Below the pieces are notes generated by a model. That model ran no database searches, was not told the origin of the DNA, and saw only the letters and a program-made list of their open reading frames with translations. Of a stretch of 64,000 nt of DNA, positions 33,044 to 41,924 are shown one piece after another. The DNA comes from Bradyrhizobium sp. 190 (GTDB lineage Bacteria; Pseudomonadota; Alphaproteobacteria; Rhizobiales; Xanthobacteraceae), in assembly GCF_023073415.1 (NCBI RefSeq), contig NZ_JADPJL010000012.1, positions 322,501-386,500 on the forward strand, given 5' to 3'. Numbering within the stretch: position 1 is the stretch's first letter; every line of letters begins with the position of its first letter. Both the position numbers and the translations under genes were made by a program.

Positions 33044-35190
33044 GCGACCTTGTAAACGTCAGTCTGCCCTTTCGGCCTCGTGCCCGGCTACTTCAATTGC
33101 TCGGCGACCAGCTAATCGGTTCGCCAAGACTTGCGGTGTTTGAGCTGGTCAAGAACGCCTACGACGCCGATGCCGAGCAGGTTACCGTTACCATTGAGGA
33201 TCTCGGAACGAATGACGCTTCGATAACCGTCGAGGACGACGGCGAGGGAATGACGATCGACACCATAAAGAATATCTGGCTGGTACCAGCTCATGACCAC
33301 AGGGAGTTGCAACGCCTTGCGAAGAAGCGAACACGCCTCAACCGACTGCCGCTCGGCGAAAAAGGAGTCGGACGCTTCGCTGTTCACAAGCTGGGTGACC
33401 ACATTGAGCTGATAACTCGGGCGAAAAACAGCGACGAATGCGTCGTGAAGATTGACTGGTCATCACTCATCGAGAAGGGTTTTCTCTCGGATGCCAAGGT
33501 GACGATCCGGACAAGGACACCGACCGTTTTTAAAGGCAGGAATACCGGAACGCGCATCATCATCAGTAAACTTCGCGAAAATGACTGGTCAAGAGGCGAC
33601 GTCAGAAGACTCTTTCGACAAATCACGTCAATTTCGTCTCCCTTCGAAGAGCGCTCAGATCGCTTTGAGGCTTCCCTCCATGTTCCAGATCATCCCGACT
33701 GGATTAAAAGCGTACCGGACGTCGAAACCCTGCTTGGTCGCGCTCCATGGAAATTTACGTTCAGCATCAGCGCTGATGGCAAGTTGAACTGGACGTACGA
33801 GTTCCGAGGAATAGCCGCTATCAAATTGCCCGCACGGACAATCAAGAAGCGTTCCGAAACGCTTCTACTGTCCGACGTACGGGAGGATACTGCCGGGCTT
33901 GTCCGCAAGGGAAAAGGACGCGTTACAGCCGACCAGGCCTTTTTGAAAGGCATAGGACCAGTCAAAGGCCAATTTTACATCTTCGACCGCGATCGTGCAG
34001 TGTTGAACAAGCTGGGTGACAGTCAGTTAATCCAGAACTATCTCGACGAAAACGGCGGCATTCGCGTCTATCGCGATGGCATACGGGTTTATAATTATGG
34101 CGAGCCCGGTGATGACTGGCTTGGGCTTGACTTACGGCGCGTAAATGCGCCCACCCGGAATATTAGCCGCAACATCATTGTTGGTGCGCTCGACCTTTCC
34201 CTGGAGGATAGCGTTCTCCTCAAGGAGAAGACAAACCGCGAAGGGTTTATTGAGACCGATGCCTACGAGAGGTTCAAGAGAGTGGTGCTTGGTGCGCTTG
34301 GTCTAGCCGAGACAGAGCGAAAGATAGACAAGGACAGTATTCGTCAGCTTACCACGAAGGGCTATGACCCTGAGGTCGAGAGAATACAAAAACCGCTGGA
34401 AGAGCTTCGTGTTGCTGTTCGTCGTCACAAGCTATCTAACGAACTGGAGCCGCTTATCGACAAGGTTGAGCGTGACTACGCCGAGATGCGCGATACTATG
34501 CTGCGCGCCGGACTTTCCGGCATGGGACTGGCGGTCGTTTTCCATGAGATCGAGCAAGGCGTCCGTGTCCTTTTTAATGCAATAGAATCCGGCGGCAACC
34601 GCGATAGCATCCAGACACAGGCGCGAGAGCTTGTGCGCATCCTTGACGGCTTTACCGAGCTACTCAGAAAGGGCGACCGGCAGACCCACGCGCTAAATCA
34701 TCTTATCAAGCGCGCACGAGACTTGGCGTCGCCGAGGTTCAGGATCCATAATGTTCGCCTGGTGTGTCCCGCTCTTGAACCGGGTGCACCTGAATTATCA
34801 GCGAATTTTGCATACAGCTTGGTTCTCGGTGCGATGACGAATATCATCGACAATGCCATCTTCTGGCTCAAGGCACGGTGGCCGGAAGAAACGCAAAAGC
34901 CCTCAAAGAGGGCCATCTACATTGGCATAGACACCGACCTCGCTCCCGGCTCACCTGCAATTGTCATCGCTGACACCGGCCCTGGCTTTCAGGACGACCC
35001 GGAGCGCCTTGTTCGGCCATTCTTCAGTCGCCGACCGGACGGTATGGGCGTGGGTCTCTATTATTCGAACATGGTTATGGAGATCAATGGCGGCCGATTG
35101 CTGTTTCCTGACCGGGACAGTGTCGATCTGCCTGAGGAATTTGACGGCGCAATACTTGCTCTCATCTTTGATAGTCCGAGGAAAAAATGA
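33040..35190 (+). CDS. Dual-GHKL ATPase (MORC/Hsp90-like plus histidine-kinase-like)
   Basis: A 716-residue protein with two ATP-binding domains. The first, at about 15-200, is MORC/MutL/Hsp90-like, with the N box ELVKNAYDADA (Glu35, Asn39), VEDDGEGM and GEKGVGRFA. The last, at about 585-710, is a histidine-kinase type: NIIDNAIFW (601-609), IADTGPGF, FFSRRPDGMGVGLYYSN. Before it, a helical part has His502 in VVFHEIEQGV, a good phospho-acceptor candidate. GHKL ATPases related to MutL and MORC are known associates of restriction systems. The next gene encodes a receiver domain, so this one may be a kinase sensing DNA state. It starts in an ATGA overlap. Confidence 0.88.
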   Translation: MSDLVNVSLPFRPRARLLQLLGDQLIGSPRLAVFELVKNAYDADAEQVTVTIEDLGTNDASITVEDDGEGMTIDTIKNIWLVPAHDHRELQRLAKKRTRLNRLPLGEKGVGRFAVHKLGDHIELITRAKNSDECVVKIDWSSLIEKGFLSDAKVTIRTRTPTVFKGRNTGTRIIISKLRENDWSRGDVRRLFRQITSISSPFEERSDRFEASLHVPDHPDWIKSVPDVETLLGRAPWKFTFSISADGKLNWTYEFRGIAAIKLPARTIKKRSETLLLSDVREDTAGLVRKGKGRVTADQAFLKGIGPVKGQFYIFDRDRAVLNKLGDSQLIQNYLDENGGIRVYRDGIRVYNYGEPGDDWLGLDLRRVNAPTRNISRNIIVGALDLSLEDSVLLKEKTNREGFIETDAYERFKRVVLGALGLAETERKIDKDSIRQLTTKGYDPEVERIQKPLEELRVAVRRHKLSNELEPLIDKVERDYAEMRDTMLRAGLSGMGLAVVFHEIEQGVRVLFNAIESGGNRDSIQTQARELVRILDGFTELLRKGDRQTHALNHLIKRARDLASPRFRIHNVRLVCPALEPGAPELSANFAYSLVLGAMTNIIDNAIFWLKARWPEETQKPSKRAIYIGIDTDLAPGSPAIVIADTGPGFQDDPERLVRPFFSRRPDGMGVGLYYSNMVMEINGGRLLFPDRDSVDLPEEFDGAILALIFDSPRKK

Positions 35191-36518
35191 TCTTTGCAGC
35201 ACCGCGTTTTGTGGTGGTTGACGATAAGGCAGAGCATCTCAAGGCTATTGTCGACGTCTTTCAGACCCTTGGTTCTCCTTGCATTGGTGTCCACTACGAT
35301 CCCAAAAAGGATTTGGATGCCAGCGTGTTCAGCGGGGTCCGCGTGCTCTTCATGGACCTGCATCTTGTGGACGGAGCAGCCACTACTGATCAAACTCGCC
35401 ATTATGCGAGCATAGCGAGCCTTCTGGAGACCAACCTCAGCGCAACGGGGGGGCCGTACGTATTAGTGATCTGGACCGAGCATCCCCAGCACAAGGATGA
35501 ACTCCGCGAGTATCTGGACAAGGCCCTTGATCCTGAAAAGCCGCACCTCTTTCCGCTTGCCGTTCTCGCTTTGTCGAAGACGAGCTATATCGACACATCG
35601 AGCGGAGCCACAAAGGATGCTTCAGCGCTTCGAAAAGCAGTTCTCGAATCTGTAGAGCAAAATCCGCAAATGGCGGCGCTTCTCACTTGGGAAGCTGACG
35701 TCTTGGCCGCTGCCGGGGATACACTTGCGCAGCTTCAGGCACTGGTCCCGGCCGCTTCAAGGTCAAGCGCAACATACCCCGCAGCCCTGAACGATTTGCT
35801 GAGCCTGCTGGCGCGCGAGGCAGTAGGGAAAAAGAACGTCAATGCCGATCCCCGCAGTGCACTCAACCATATTTTGGTGCCTTTGCTGGCGGACCGCATC
35901 CTGAACGCAGCCACGTCCAAGGATACCAAGGAAATTTGGAAAAAGGCTGTAACACGAGCTGAAGATCCCAAACTTTCCAACGCCGACGATGCTGCGTCCG
36001 CCTTGATCAACGGTATGCTTCACGTTGCATTACCCGATGCGGAGACGATCCCGCCCGACGCTTGGGGTGCCATCGTTGAAGTACCGGAAAAATGGCTGAC
36101 GGATGAGGGTCTCAGCGGTTTCTTCGACCTTAACAAGAATCAACTGCTGACGGATGTCTTCAAGATAAAGCCTGAAAAATTCCAGGACGTTGGCTGGTTT
36201 CTCATAAGGATCGGTGCTGCCTGCGACTACGCTCAAAAGCGTGCCGGGCCGGTGCCTTATGTCCTCACAATGGCAGTTCCCAAAGATGGCAGGTCTAAGG
36301 GTATGAAGCTGCCCGAGGCGGAGTGGACCTCTCCATTATTGATGCAGACGGAGACAGGGCCGTATTATCTGTCGTCCAATTCGAGGTTCATCCTCAGCCT
36401 TACGCAAAAGACCATTAAGGATCTTAAGGTCCTGGGACGACTCCGCGAGCAGATTCTGATGGAGTTGATTGTGCACGCCTCGTCGTACACGGCGCGTCCC
36501 GGCATCATCAGAGTTTAG
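35187..36518 (+). CDS. Response-regulator receiver protein of the restriction operon
   Basis: A 443-residue protein with an N-terminal receiver domain that has all canonical residues: Asp12 and Asp13 (VVVDDKAEH), the phospho-acceptor Asp57 (LFMDLHL), Thr97 (VIWTEHP) and Lys131 (LALSKTSY). The remaining 300 residues are helical, with no DNA-binding domain that I recognise (NDLLSLLAREAVG, SALNHILVPLLADRIL), so the output is probably protein-protein. It starts in an ATGA overlap with the GHKL kinase-like gene and ends the operon. I infer a phosphorelay that controls the nuclease or signals infection. Confidence 0.88.
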   Translation: MIFAAPRFVVVDDKAEHLKAIVDVFQTLGSPCIGVHYDPKKDLDASVFSGVRVLFMDLHLVDGAATTDQTRHYASIASLLETNLSATGGPYVLVIWTEHPQHKDELREYLDKALDPEKPHLFPLAVLALSKTSYIDTSSGATKDASALRKAVLESVEQNPQMAALLTWEADVLAAAGDTLAQLQALVPAASRSSATYPAALNDLLSLLAREAVGKKNVNADPRSALNHILVPLLADRILNAATSKDTKEIWKKAVTRAEDPKLSNADDAASALINGMLHVALPDAETIPPDAWGAIVEVPEKWLTDEGLSGFFDLNKNQLLTDVFKIKPEKFQDVGWFLIRIGAACDYAQKRAGPVPYVLTMAVPKDGRSKGMKLPEAEWTSPLLMQTETGPYYLSSNSRFILSLTQKTIKDLKVLGRLREQILMELIVHASSYTARPGIIRV

Positions 36519-36789
36519 CGCCTTCCTTCCCCTTCCACCGTACTGCAAAACTCGCTTTATTCGGCTCCTGCTTCGTCTCCGGGTCTCATCCCTTTGTGCA
36601 GCTAACCCCATTGCACGGCCAGTAACGACGGAAGTTAGGACCGAGGCGCCCCGGCGCAAGGCATCCAACCGTATCCCGGAGGGTCCCTCGGTCGGAGCCT
36701 CCTTGCGCCGCTGCTTATGACTCTGGTCCCTTTTCACTCCCGTCCGGCCGCGATTGGCGCAGCTGGAATAACAAACGGGAGATAGTCCG

Positions 36790-36990
36790 ATGAAGACGAA
36801 CCAAAAGAGCCAGAAACCTTACGCGGTCTATGTGGTCGAAGGTGAAGGCGACAAGGCCTACTGGACCAAGATCGGCGGCGCCTGGCGCCACGAGGACGGC
36901 AAGGGCTTCAACATCCAGCTCAGCTGCATGCCCCTGAATGGCCGCCTGGTCGTTCGCGAGCCGAAGGCCGACGCGGAGGCGGGGCGATGA
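36790..36990 (+). CDS. Small conserved element protein (66 aa)
   Basis: A 66-residue protein with the pattern YWTKIGGAWRHEDGKGFNIQL and MPLNGRLVVREP, which recurs in small proteins on alphaproteobacterial plasmids and ICEs. It is probably a single small beta-rich domain; no biochemical role is known. GGGAG upstream supports the ATG. Its stop overlaps the next start as ATGA, linking it to the methyltransferase frame. Confidence 0.8.
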   Translation: MKTNQKSQKPYAVYVVEGEGDKAYWTKIGGAWRHEDGKGFNIQLSCMPLNGRLVVREPKADAEAGR

Positions 36991-37862
36991 GCCCCGCCGC
37001 TACGCGGCGCTACCGCGTCAGATTCTTCGAATTGGGTGAACATGAGACCTTCGTGTTCGCCACGAGCGAGGAGGACGCAATATCCAAGGCAGCTGCCATG
37101 CATTACCTGGGACGGACTGGCGCAGTTTACGTCCAGCTATTCCAAGAGCATCAAATGGGAAGCCGACCTTGTCCCGGAGGTGCGCTCATGAGCAGCCAAA
37201 CCAACAACGCGCTCAACACAGTCGTTCACGGCGACTGTGTTCAGGTCATGCGCAAGCTGCAGACCGCGTCGGTGAATTTCATCCTCACCGACCCGCCGTA
37301 CCTGTGCCGATACAAATCGCGCTCGGGCCAAACCATCGCCAACGACGATCGCGACGAATGGCTGGAGCCTGCGTTCTCCGAGGTGTATCGTGTGCTCAAG
37401 CGGGACTCGCTATGCGTAAGCTTCTATGGTTGGAATGCTGCCGACAAGTTTATCGCCGCCTGGCGCGCTGCGGGATTCCGACTTGTCGGACACGTGGTGT
37501 TTCCGAAGAGCTATGCTTCCTCCGTGCGCTTTGTGAAGGGCATGCATGAGCAGGCCTACCTTCTTGCGAAGGGCGACCCGCATTTCCCTTCGGCACCCAT
37601 CTCCGATGTCCTCGACTGGGAGTACACCGGCAATCGTCTGCATCCAACACAGAAGCCAATCAGCGTCTTGCAACCGCTTATTGAAGCATTCTGCCCACTG
37701 GACGGGATTGTGCTCGACCCGTTCTGCGGGTCTGGTTCAACGCTGGTTGCAGCTCGACGCGCCGGCAGGACGAGTGTCGGTATCGAACTTGATCCGAAGC
37801 ATGCCGAAACAGCTTCCCTGCGACTGAATGCGCCGGAGTTTCACGGTAGCAACAGTAGCTAG
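36987..37862 (+). CDS. Beta-class DNA methyltransferase, fused to a small N-terminal segment
   Basis: A 291-codon frame. Residues 1-67 look like a separate small domain (RRYRVRFFELGEHETFVFATSEEDAIS). A GGAGG at 37176-37180 lies seven bases before an internal ATG at 37188, so a second, shorter product of 224 residues is likely. The catalytic part has ILTDPPYLCRY (about 99) before the SAM motif LDPFCGSGSTLVAARRAG (about 243), the order of beta-class adenine or N4-cytosine enzymes, and HPTQKP between. It has no nuclease partner, so it may be a solitary methyltransferase that marks the element against host restriction. Confidence 0.92.
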   Translation: MSPAATRRYRVRFFELGEHETFVFATSEEDAISKAAAMHYLGRTGAVYVQLFQEHQMGSRPCPGGALMSSQTNNALNTVVHGDCVQVMRKLQTASVNFILTDPPYLCRYKSRSGQTIANDDRDEWLEPAFSEVYRVLKRDSLCVSFYGWNAADKFIAAWRAAGFRLVGHVVFPKSYASSVRFVKGMHEQAYLLAKGDPHFPSAPISDVLDWEYTGNRLHPTQKPISVLQPLIEAFCPLDGIVLDPFCGSGSTLVAARRAGRTSVGIELDPKHAETASLRLNAPEFHGSNSS

Positions 37863-38475
37863 GCACGACATCGCCGCAGAGCCTTCAGCAGTTGCGCCCT
37901 CGTGCGCAACCATCAGGAATCATTTGCCAATCTCCAGTCCAGAATAGTTCTATTGGTTTGACACATGTTATTGTCTGTGCGAGTTTTCGGACGACCGTGA
38001 CTTTGCTGCATCTATTTTCCCTTTCTCACCGTGCTCGTACCACGGGTTCGTTGTTGCCTTAGGCTTTGTCCCAATAGCGAACATGAGAAAAACGCCCCGG
38101 CAACAGCCGGGGCGTTGCTCGTTAGACACGGTCAACGTAATGCGAAACGTTCTCCAATTTTATGTGTTGCGGAGCGCCGCCATAATTCGCAGCCTATGGA
38201 TATCGATGGAGTACGAGCCCATCGGTCGCTCGCGGGACTCGGGCGGTTTGGACAAAGCCCCATTGCGACCTACGAGGCGCTCCTGTCCCGGCGGAGCGTT
38301 TTTTGTGGCGACCGTAGTGTTCGCAATGTGGCGTCATCCTTGAAGGAAACGACGCATGTCAGCGCAACCGGAATAATTCATGGGTACGTCGCGCAGTAGC
38401 GCGGACGTTTCCTATCACTCTCTTCATCGCAATCCATGAAGCGTGCTGCAGATGCAGTTCACGCGGAGAATTCTC
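37863..38475. other. Gene-poor region with two hairpins
   Basis: No gene is supported. It holds a minus-oriented terminator (38087-38116) and a plus-strand hairpin CGCTCC-N9-GGAGCG followed by six T's (38278-38304). With both, this stretch could encode a small RNA, but I see no clear promoter. Confidence 0.4.
38087..38116 (-). terminator. Hairpin terminator, minus-strand polarity
   Basis: A 10-bp stem AACGCCCCGG/CCGGGGCGTT with loop CAACAG. The T run is on the minus strand, although no minus-strand gene is recognised just upstream of it. Confidence 0.6.
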
Positions 38476-38649
38476 ATGTTCCTAGTAATCGCAGGCACAG
38501 CTGCGGCAGTGGCGTTGCTCGCCTTGGTCGTGGTTGTGCCATTGATAATAATCGCAGAAATCGTCGAAAAAAATCCTCTCGTCGGGATCATATTGATCGC
38601 CGTTGTAGGCTCGGTCGTGCTCGCTACAATCGGGCCGCGCATTCTTTGA
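38476..38649 (+). CDS. Small membrane protein (two helices)
   Basis: A 57-residue protein that is almost all hydrophobic: helix one at about 2-22, a charged turn EIVEKNP, and helix two at about 32-52. GGAG seven bases before the ATG at 38476 favours this start; frames from 38443 or 38452 would add a basic N-terminal tail. It is followed by an 11-bp GC hairpin at 38678-38702. A small inner-membrane peptide of unknown role. Confidence 0.55.
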   Translation: MFLVIAGTAAAVALLALVVVVPLIIIAEIVEKNPLVGIILIAVVGSVVLATIGPRIL

Positions 38650-38677
38650 GAGGATTCGTTGAACGACCCCTTAAGGG

Positions 38678-38702
38678 GGCCCGGGGGCTTTGCCCCCGGG
38701 CC
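38678..38702. repeat. Strong GC-rich hairpin
   Basis: A perfect 11-bp stem GGCCCGGGGGC/GCCCCCGGGCC with loop TTT, between the small membrane protein and the next gene. It lacks a T tract, so it may stabilise or attenuate a transcript rather than end it. Confidence 0.55.
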
Positions 38703-38775
38703 GCAAATATCACACAATATATGCAGCGACGGTGACGCAAGTCGAGAGAAGGGCCCATTTTGGTAGGGGGAAGAA

Positions 38776-40101
38776 ATGGCTGGCGGACGACAACTGTTTG
38801 AATCCTTTCGGACGAAGGTGCTGGGGCAACTCTCCCAGGCCGAGAGGATGGACGTGGAAAAAGCCGTCAAAGTGCTGCGTGGATACCTCGATGGCAAGAA
38901 GGCCAAGGATGAGCACTCCAAGGAGGTAGACAACCATCTGGCAGAGTTGGAGTCGGGTGATTCGAAACGCCAGCGGAAGATTCTTGCAAAGCCGGAATTT
39001 CGGTCTCGCCTTGCGAATGAGGTCCAGCGTGTTGAAAGAATCAATGCCTTGCATTTTTTCAAAACGTCTTCATCAGGGTCTCCGTTCTCATACAAGAAAG
39101 CGAGCGCCCTAGCGTTTGAGACGCACAGGTTTTATGTCCAGAGCGGAATCGCCAATGACAATGCAGAAGGCGAGCGTCTCCGCAGCGTTCATTTTGGCGC
39201 TCTGAAAACCGATATCGAGCGATGGGAAGCCGTCCAGTTCTGTATCGTTTTTGCCTATGCGTTAGCCTTCCTCCCGGCCGCGAACAACAGCGACCTGATC
39301 TCGGATGAGACGTTGAGAAAGCGTATCCTGAACGAATGTGTGAAGCGGCTCTCCAGCATAACGGATGATACGTTGCTGAATGCTTCGATTGCCAGGTTGG
39401 AGAATATCCCGAACGATATCGAGCCGGTTGCGATAATGCACTATGCGGATGTCTTCAGGCAAACAGGATGGTCCCAGCCAATTACCGCCGGTCGCCTCGC
39501 CGCAGATGTTGAAGCCAAACGAGTAGCTGCGGAAAAGAGGAGGCAGGTCGAGACCCAGCTGACATTCACGGTCAAGGATGAGACTCTCGACATCTCCATG
39601 TATGGCTGGCCGCGCCTTGTCGACGCGGCGGATAAGGTAACTCTCTTCGAGAATCTCAGGGCCGCTTTTGCACGCGCGATGAAGCTGAGGTTCGCATATA
39701 ACCCGGATTTCGGCAGAGGGCTACTGGCCGAACGCGGTATACGCTCGATGAGTGTTCGACAGCTCGCTTGCGTAAAAAACCTGATATGGGCTGATCGTGT
39801 CGGGCTTCAATTCGAGTTCAAGGAGTTAGGGGACCTATCGCGGAGCTGTGCACAAGCGATGCTGGAACTCCTCAACGCGGATGGTCATGCTTTCATTCAG
39901 ATAAGGGATGGGAAAACTTATGACTTTGAACCGTTGGACGCTGAGTTGGCGGCGAAGTGGAGGGCGGATTTGGACGATGCCTGGTTGCAGCACGCGGACA
40001 CTTTCCAGAAATGGATAGAGTCCGACACCTTCGCCGGTGAATTGACCAGATGGATCGTAGAGGATCCGGGCGACAGCGCGGGATGGGCGACGTCCCGCTA
40101 G
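38776..40101 (+). CDS. Hypothetical cytoplasmic protein (441 aa)
   Basis: No family is recognised. The protein is soluble and mostly helical, with a charged, Lys/Glu-rich N-terminal third (VEKAVKVLRGYLDGKKAKDEH), a middle part with FETHRFYVQSGIANDNAEG, a basic coiled segment VEAKRVAAEKRRQVET, and a C-terminal domain with ISMYGWPRLVDAADK and DGHAFIQIRDGKTYDFEP. GTAGGGGGAAG directly before the ATG is a good ribosome site. It stands alone between the defence and transfer regions and is followed by a hairpin. In this position it could be accessory defence cargo, which is inference only. Confidence 0.8.
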   Translation: MAGGRQLFESFRTKVLGQLSQAERMDVEKAVKVLRGYLDGKKAKDEHSKEVDNHLAELESGDSKRQRKILAKPEFRSRLANEVQRVERINALHFFKTSSSGSPFSYKKASALAFETHRFYVQSGIANDNAEGERLRSVHFGALKTDIERWEAVQFCIVFAYALAFLPAANNSDLISDETLRKRILNECVKRLSSITDDTLLNASIARLENIPNDIEPVAIMHYADVFRQTGWSQPITAGRLAADVEAKRVAAEKRRQVETQLTFTVKDETLDISMYGWPRLVDAADKVTLFENLRAAFARAMKLRFAYNPDFGRGLLAERGIRSMSVRQLACVKNLIWADRVGLQFEFKELGDLSRSCAQAMLELLNADGHAFIQIRDGKTYDFEPLDAELAAKWRADLDDAWLQHADTFQKWIESDTFAGELTRWIVEDPGDSAGWATSR

Positions 40102-40109
40102 GGGTGTCA

Positions 40110-40129
40110 GGCCTCGCGTTAGCGAGGCC
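40110..40129 (+). terminator. Hairpin after the 441-aa gene
   Basis: An 8-bp stem GGCCTCGC/GCGAGGCC with loop GTTA, just after the stop codon. No T run follows, so termination would be weak. Confidence 0.4.
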
Positions 40130-40179
40130 CTCCATAAGCGAACGCGACAATACGATCGCGTTTTCACATGGAGACACCC

Positions 40180-40371
40180 ATGAATACCTCGCTCAGGCTC
40201 CCCGCGTCCCAACTGACCGGCGAAGCCCGGCAACGAAGGATCGACCAGCTTGCTGCGGAGGTGCCTAGCGCCGAAGCGATGGCTGCCTACAGAAGCAAGT
40301 TAGCTGCAGCCGTAGCTGATCACTTCGAAGAACTGGCACTCATACCGTATCCTCCTCGGAAGGGAAGATAA
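40180..40371 (+). CDS. Small hypothetical protein (63 aa)
   Basis: A 63-residue soluble, helical protein (LTGEARQRRIDQLAAEVPSAEAM). GGAG six bases before the second ATG (40180) suggests that start over the one four codons earlier. It is followed at once by a GC-rich terminator. It is likely a small element-encoded protein of unknown function. Confidence 0.65.
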   Translation: MNTSLRLPASQLTGEARQRRIDQLAAEVPSAEAMAAYRSKLAAAVADHFEELALIPYPPRKGR

Positions 40372-40375
40372 CAAC

Positions 40376-40409
40376 GCGCGGTCGCCCCTTGGGGCGGCCG
40401 CGTTTGCTT
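40376..40409 (+). terminator. Rho-independent terminator
   Basis: A GC stem around GTCGCCCC-TT-GGGGCGGC, extended by CGCG pairs, then TTTGCTTT. It ends the small gene at 40180 and faces the end of the convergent coupling-protein gene. Confidence 0.7.
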
Positions 40410-40416
40410 TGGGACA

Positions 40417-41679
40417 TCATGGCTTGCCGAGACGGTTCCCGAGCGCCGGGTCGTCGAACGCCTTGAGAGCGCGCAACCTTGCGGGGCGCCGACCACCTTC
40501 CAGAACAATGACCTTGTCCGCATATTCCGGGCCCATCAGCTGCTGAGCGGTCGCGAGCGGCTTGAGCGTGTTTGAAAACAGGTCGCGGACCGAACCCAGC
40601 TCTTTCGAGAGTTCGTGTGCCATCGTGCCGGTTGGCTCGATGAAGCACCGAATGGCCATCATCTCAAGCAACCGGTCGGCATCGCCGTAGGCTTGCTGAA
40701 GCTGTGCCTTGGTCTGGGCGAACAACCAGAGCCGCAGGCCGGACTGGCGGCCGAGCGCGAGCATCTGCTCTACTTCCTGCATGTAGCCGAGCTGCGGAAA
40801 CTCATCGAGGAAGAACGTGACCGGTGGCTGTCCCCATTGGTCGCGAGTATCCCGGATCGTATAGAAGATCTGACCGAGCAGGGCGCGAATAAGGGGCCGG
40901 TAAGTCACCAGTTCTTCCGGGGTGACGCAGAGATAGAGCGTGCCTCTGTCGCGGCGAAGGTTGGCGAAATCGATGGTCGTCTCCGCGATGACCGGCTCAA
41001 GCTGGGGCGCGCCCCATACGTCGATATGGCGCAGCACCGTGTCGAACAGGTTCGACCGCGTTTCCTCGTCCGCGCTCTCCAACTGATTTCCGATACGCAC
41101 CAGGCTGCGGACGCCCGACTCCTGCAGAAAGGAAATCTGCATCTTGAGCTGGTTGGCCGAGGGGGAGAACCAGTCCACCACCGCCGACATATCACGGCGG
41201 CCCTGGAAGCCGTGCAGGCACACATCGTAGAGCGCGCCGTGGAGGAGCTGGGCCGCCCGGCCTTCCCAGAAGCCTTTCGCCGATTTGGAATCGGTCGGCA
41301 CCATCAGCAGCGGCAGCAGGCGGCTGATTGCCGTATATGCCTCGACGGGGTCCGAGGGGATTGCGTCGAGCGGATTGAAGCATTTGGTGGCCTTGGCATC
41401 TCCCGGCTTGAACAGCTGTACCGGACCGACGTTGGCACCCCGCCAGGCGCTCGTAAGGCCGAAAATCTCAGGCTTGACGTCCAGAACGATAGCGGGTGCC
41501 CGGAGGTACAGCAGGTTACGGACCACGTGTGCCTGGGTTTTACCCCGGCCGGGACGTGCGATGGTGATCAGGCTCTCGTTGCTGTCATAGACGTATTCCT
41601 GGCCGGTGCCCTCGAACACGCCAAGGGTTAACGGCGCTCTCGGTCCCACGCCGCCAAACGGGTCGTCTATGGCTTTCAC
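40417..41679 (-). CDS. TraD/TraG-type conjugative coupling ATPase (soluble form)
   Basis: A 420-residue motor that links the relaxase-DNA complex to the transfer channel. Walker A is TIARPGRGKTQAH (about 39-51) and Walker B with the family signature is FFLDEFPQLGYM (about 285-296), followed by GRQSGLRLWLFAQTKAQLQ. It lacks the N-terminal membrane helices of VirD4, so it is a TraM-recognition/TraD C-terminal-type protein. GTG at 41679 has GGGGGAG six bases upstream; a 12-codon longer frame exists. It is divergent from the first relaxase and shares the oriT-like gap with it. Confidence 0.9.
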   Translation of the reverse strand: MKAIDDPFGGVGPRAPLTLGVFEGTGQEYVYDSNESLITIARPGRGKTQAHVVRNLLYLRAPAIVLDVKPEIFGLTSAWRGANVGPVQLFKPGDAKATKCFNPLDAIPSDPVEAYTAISRLLPLLMVPTDSKSAKGFWEGRAAQLLHGALYDVCLHGFQGRRDMSAVVDWFSPSANQLKMQISFLQESGVRSLVRIGNQLESADEETRSNLFDTVLRHIDVWGAPQLEPVIAETTIDFANLRRDRGTLYLCVTPEELVTYRPLIRALLGQIFYTIRDTRDQWGQPPVTFFLDEFPQLGYMQEVEQMLALGRQSGLRLWLFAQTKAQLQQAYGDADRLLEMMAIRCFIEPTGTMAHELSKELGSVRDLFSNTLKPLATAQQLMGPEYADKVIVLEGGRRPARLRALKAFDDPALGNRLGKP

Positions 41680-41873
41680 GCGCTTTTCTCCCCCGGTTCG
41701 GCATCCGCTCCGCATTCAGCAGGGGCAGGTATCCGGCGTCAAGGAGCGTGGCAAATCGCATTCGGGGCATTCGGGAGCCATCTGGCGGGTGGTCGGCGGC
41801 CCGGAGAAATTTTCATCGGCCCGGGGCGAGGGCGCTCTTGCCAAGCGGGCGGCTGTAGCTAAACTTCGGTAGT

Positions 41874-41902
41874 GCGCACTTATGGGTTTTCGCAGAAAAC
41901 CC
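41874..41902. other. oriT-like site A
   Basis: The motif GCGCACTTAT (41874-41883) is followed directly by the hairpin GGGTTTTC-GCA-GAAAACCC (41884-41902). Read on the other strand it gives TAAGTGCGC beside an inverted repeat, the layout of RSF1010-type transfer origins. It lies 22 bases before the start of a MobA/MobL relaxase. Confidence 0.55.
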
Positions 41903-41924
41903 GGCGCACCGCCCTGAGGTGCCT

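Noticed and set aside
41874-41902. Reading the hairpin GGGTTTTC-GCA-GAAAACCC as a terminator
   Set aside because: There is no T run after it, no gene ends just before it on that strand, and the adjoining GCGCACTTAT fits an origin of transfer better.
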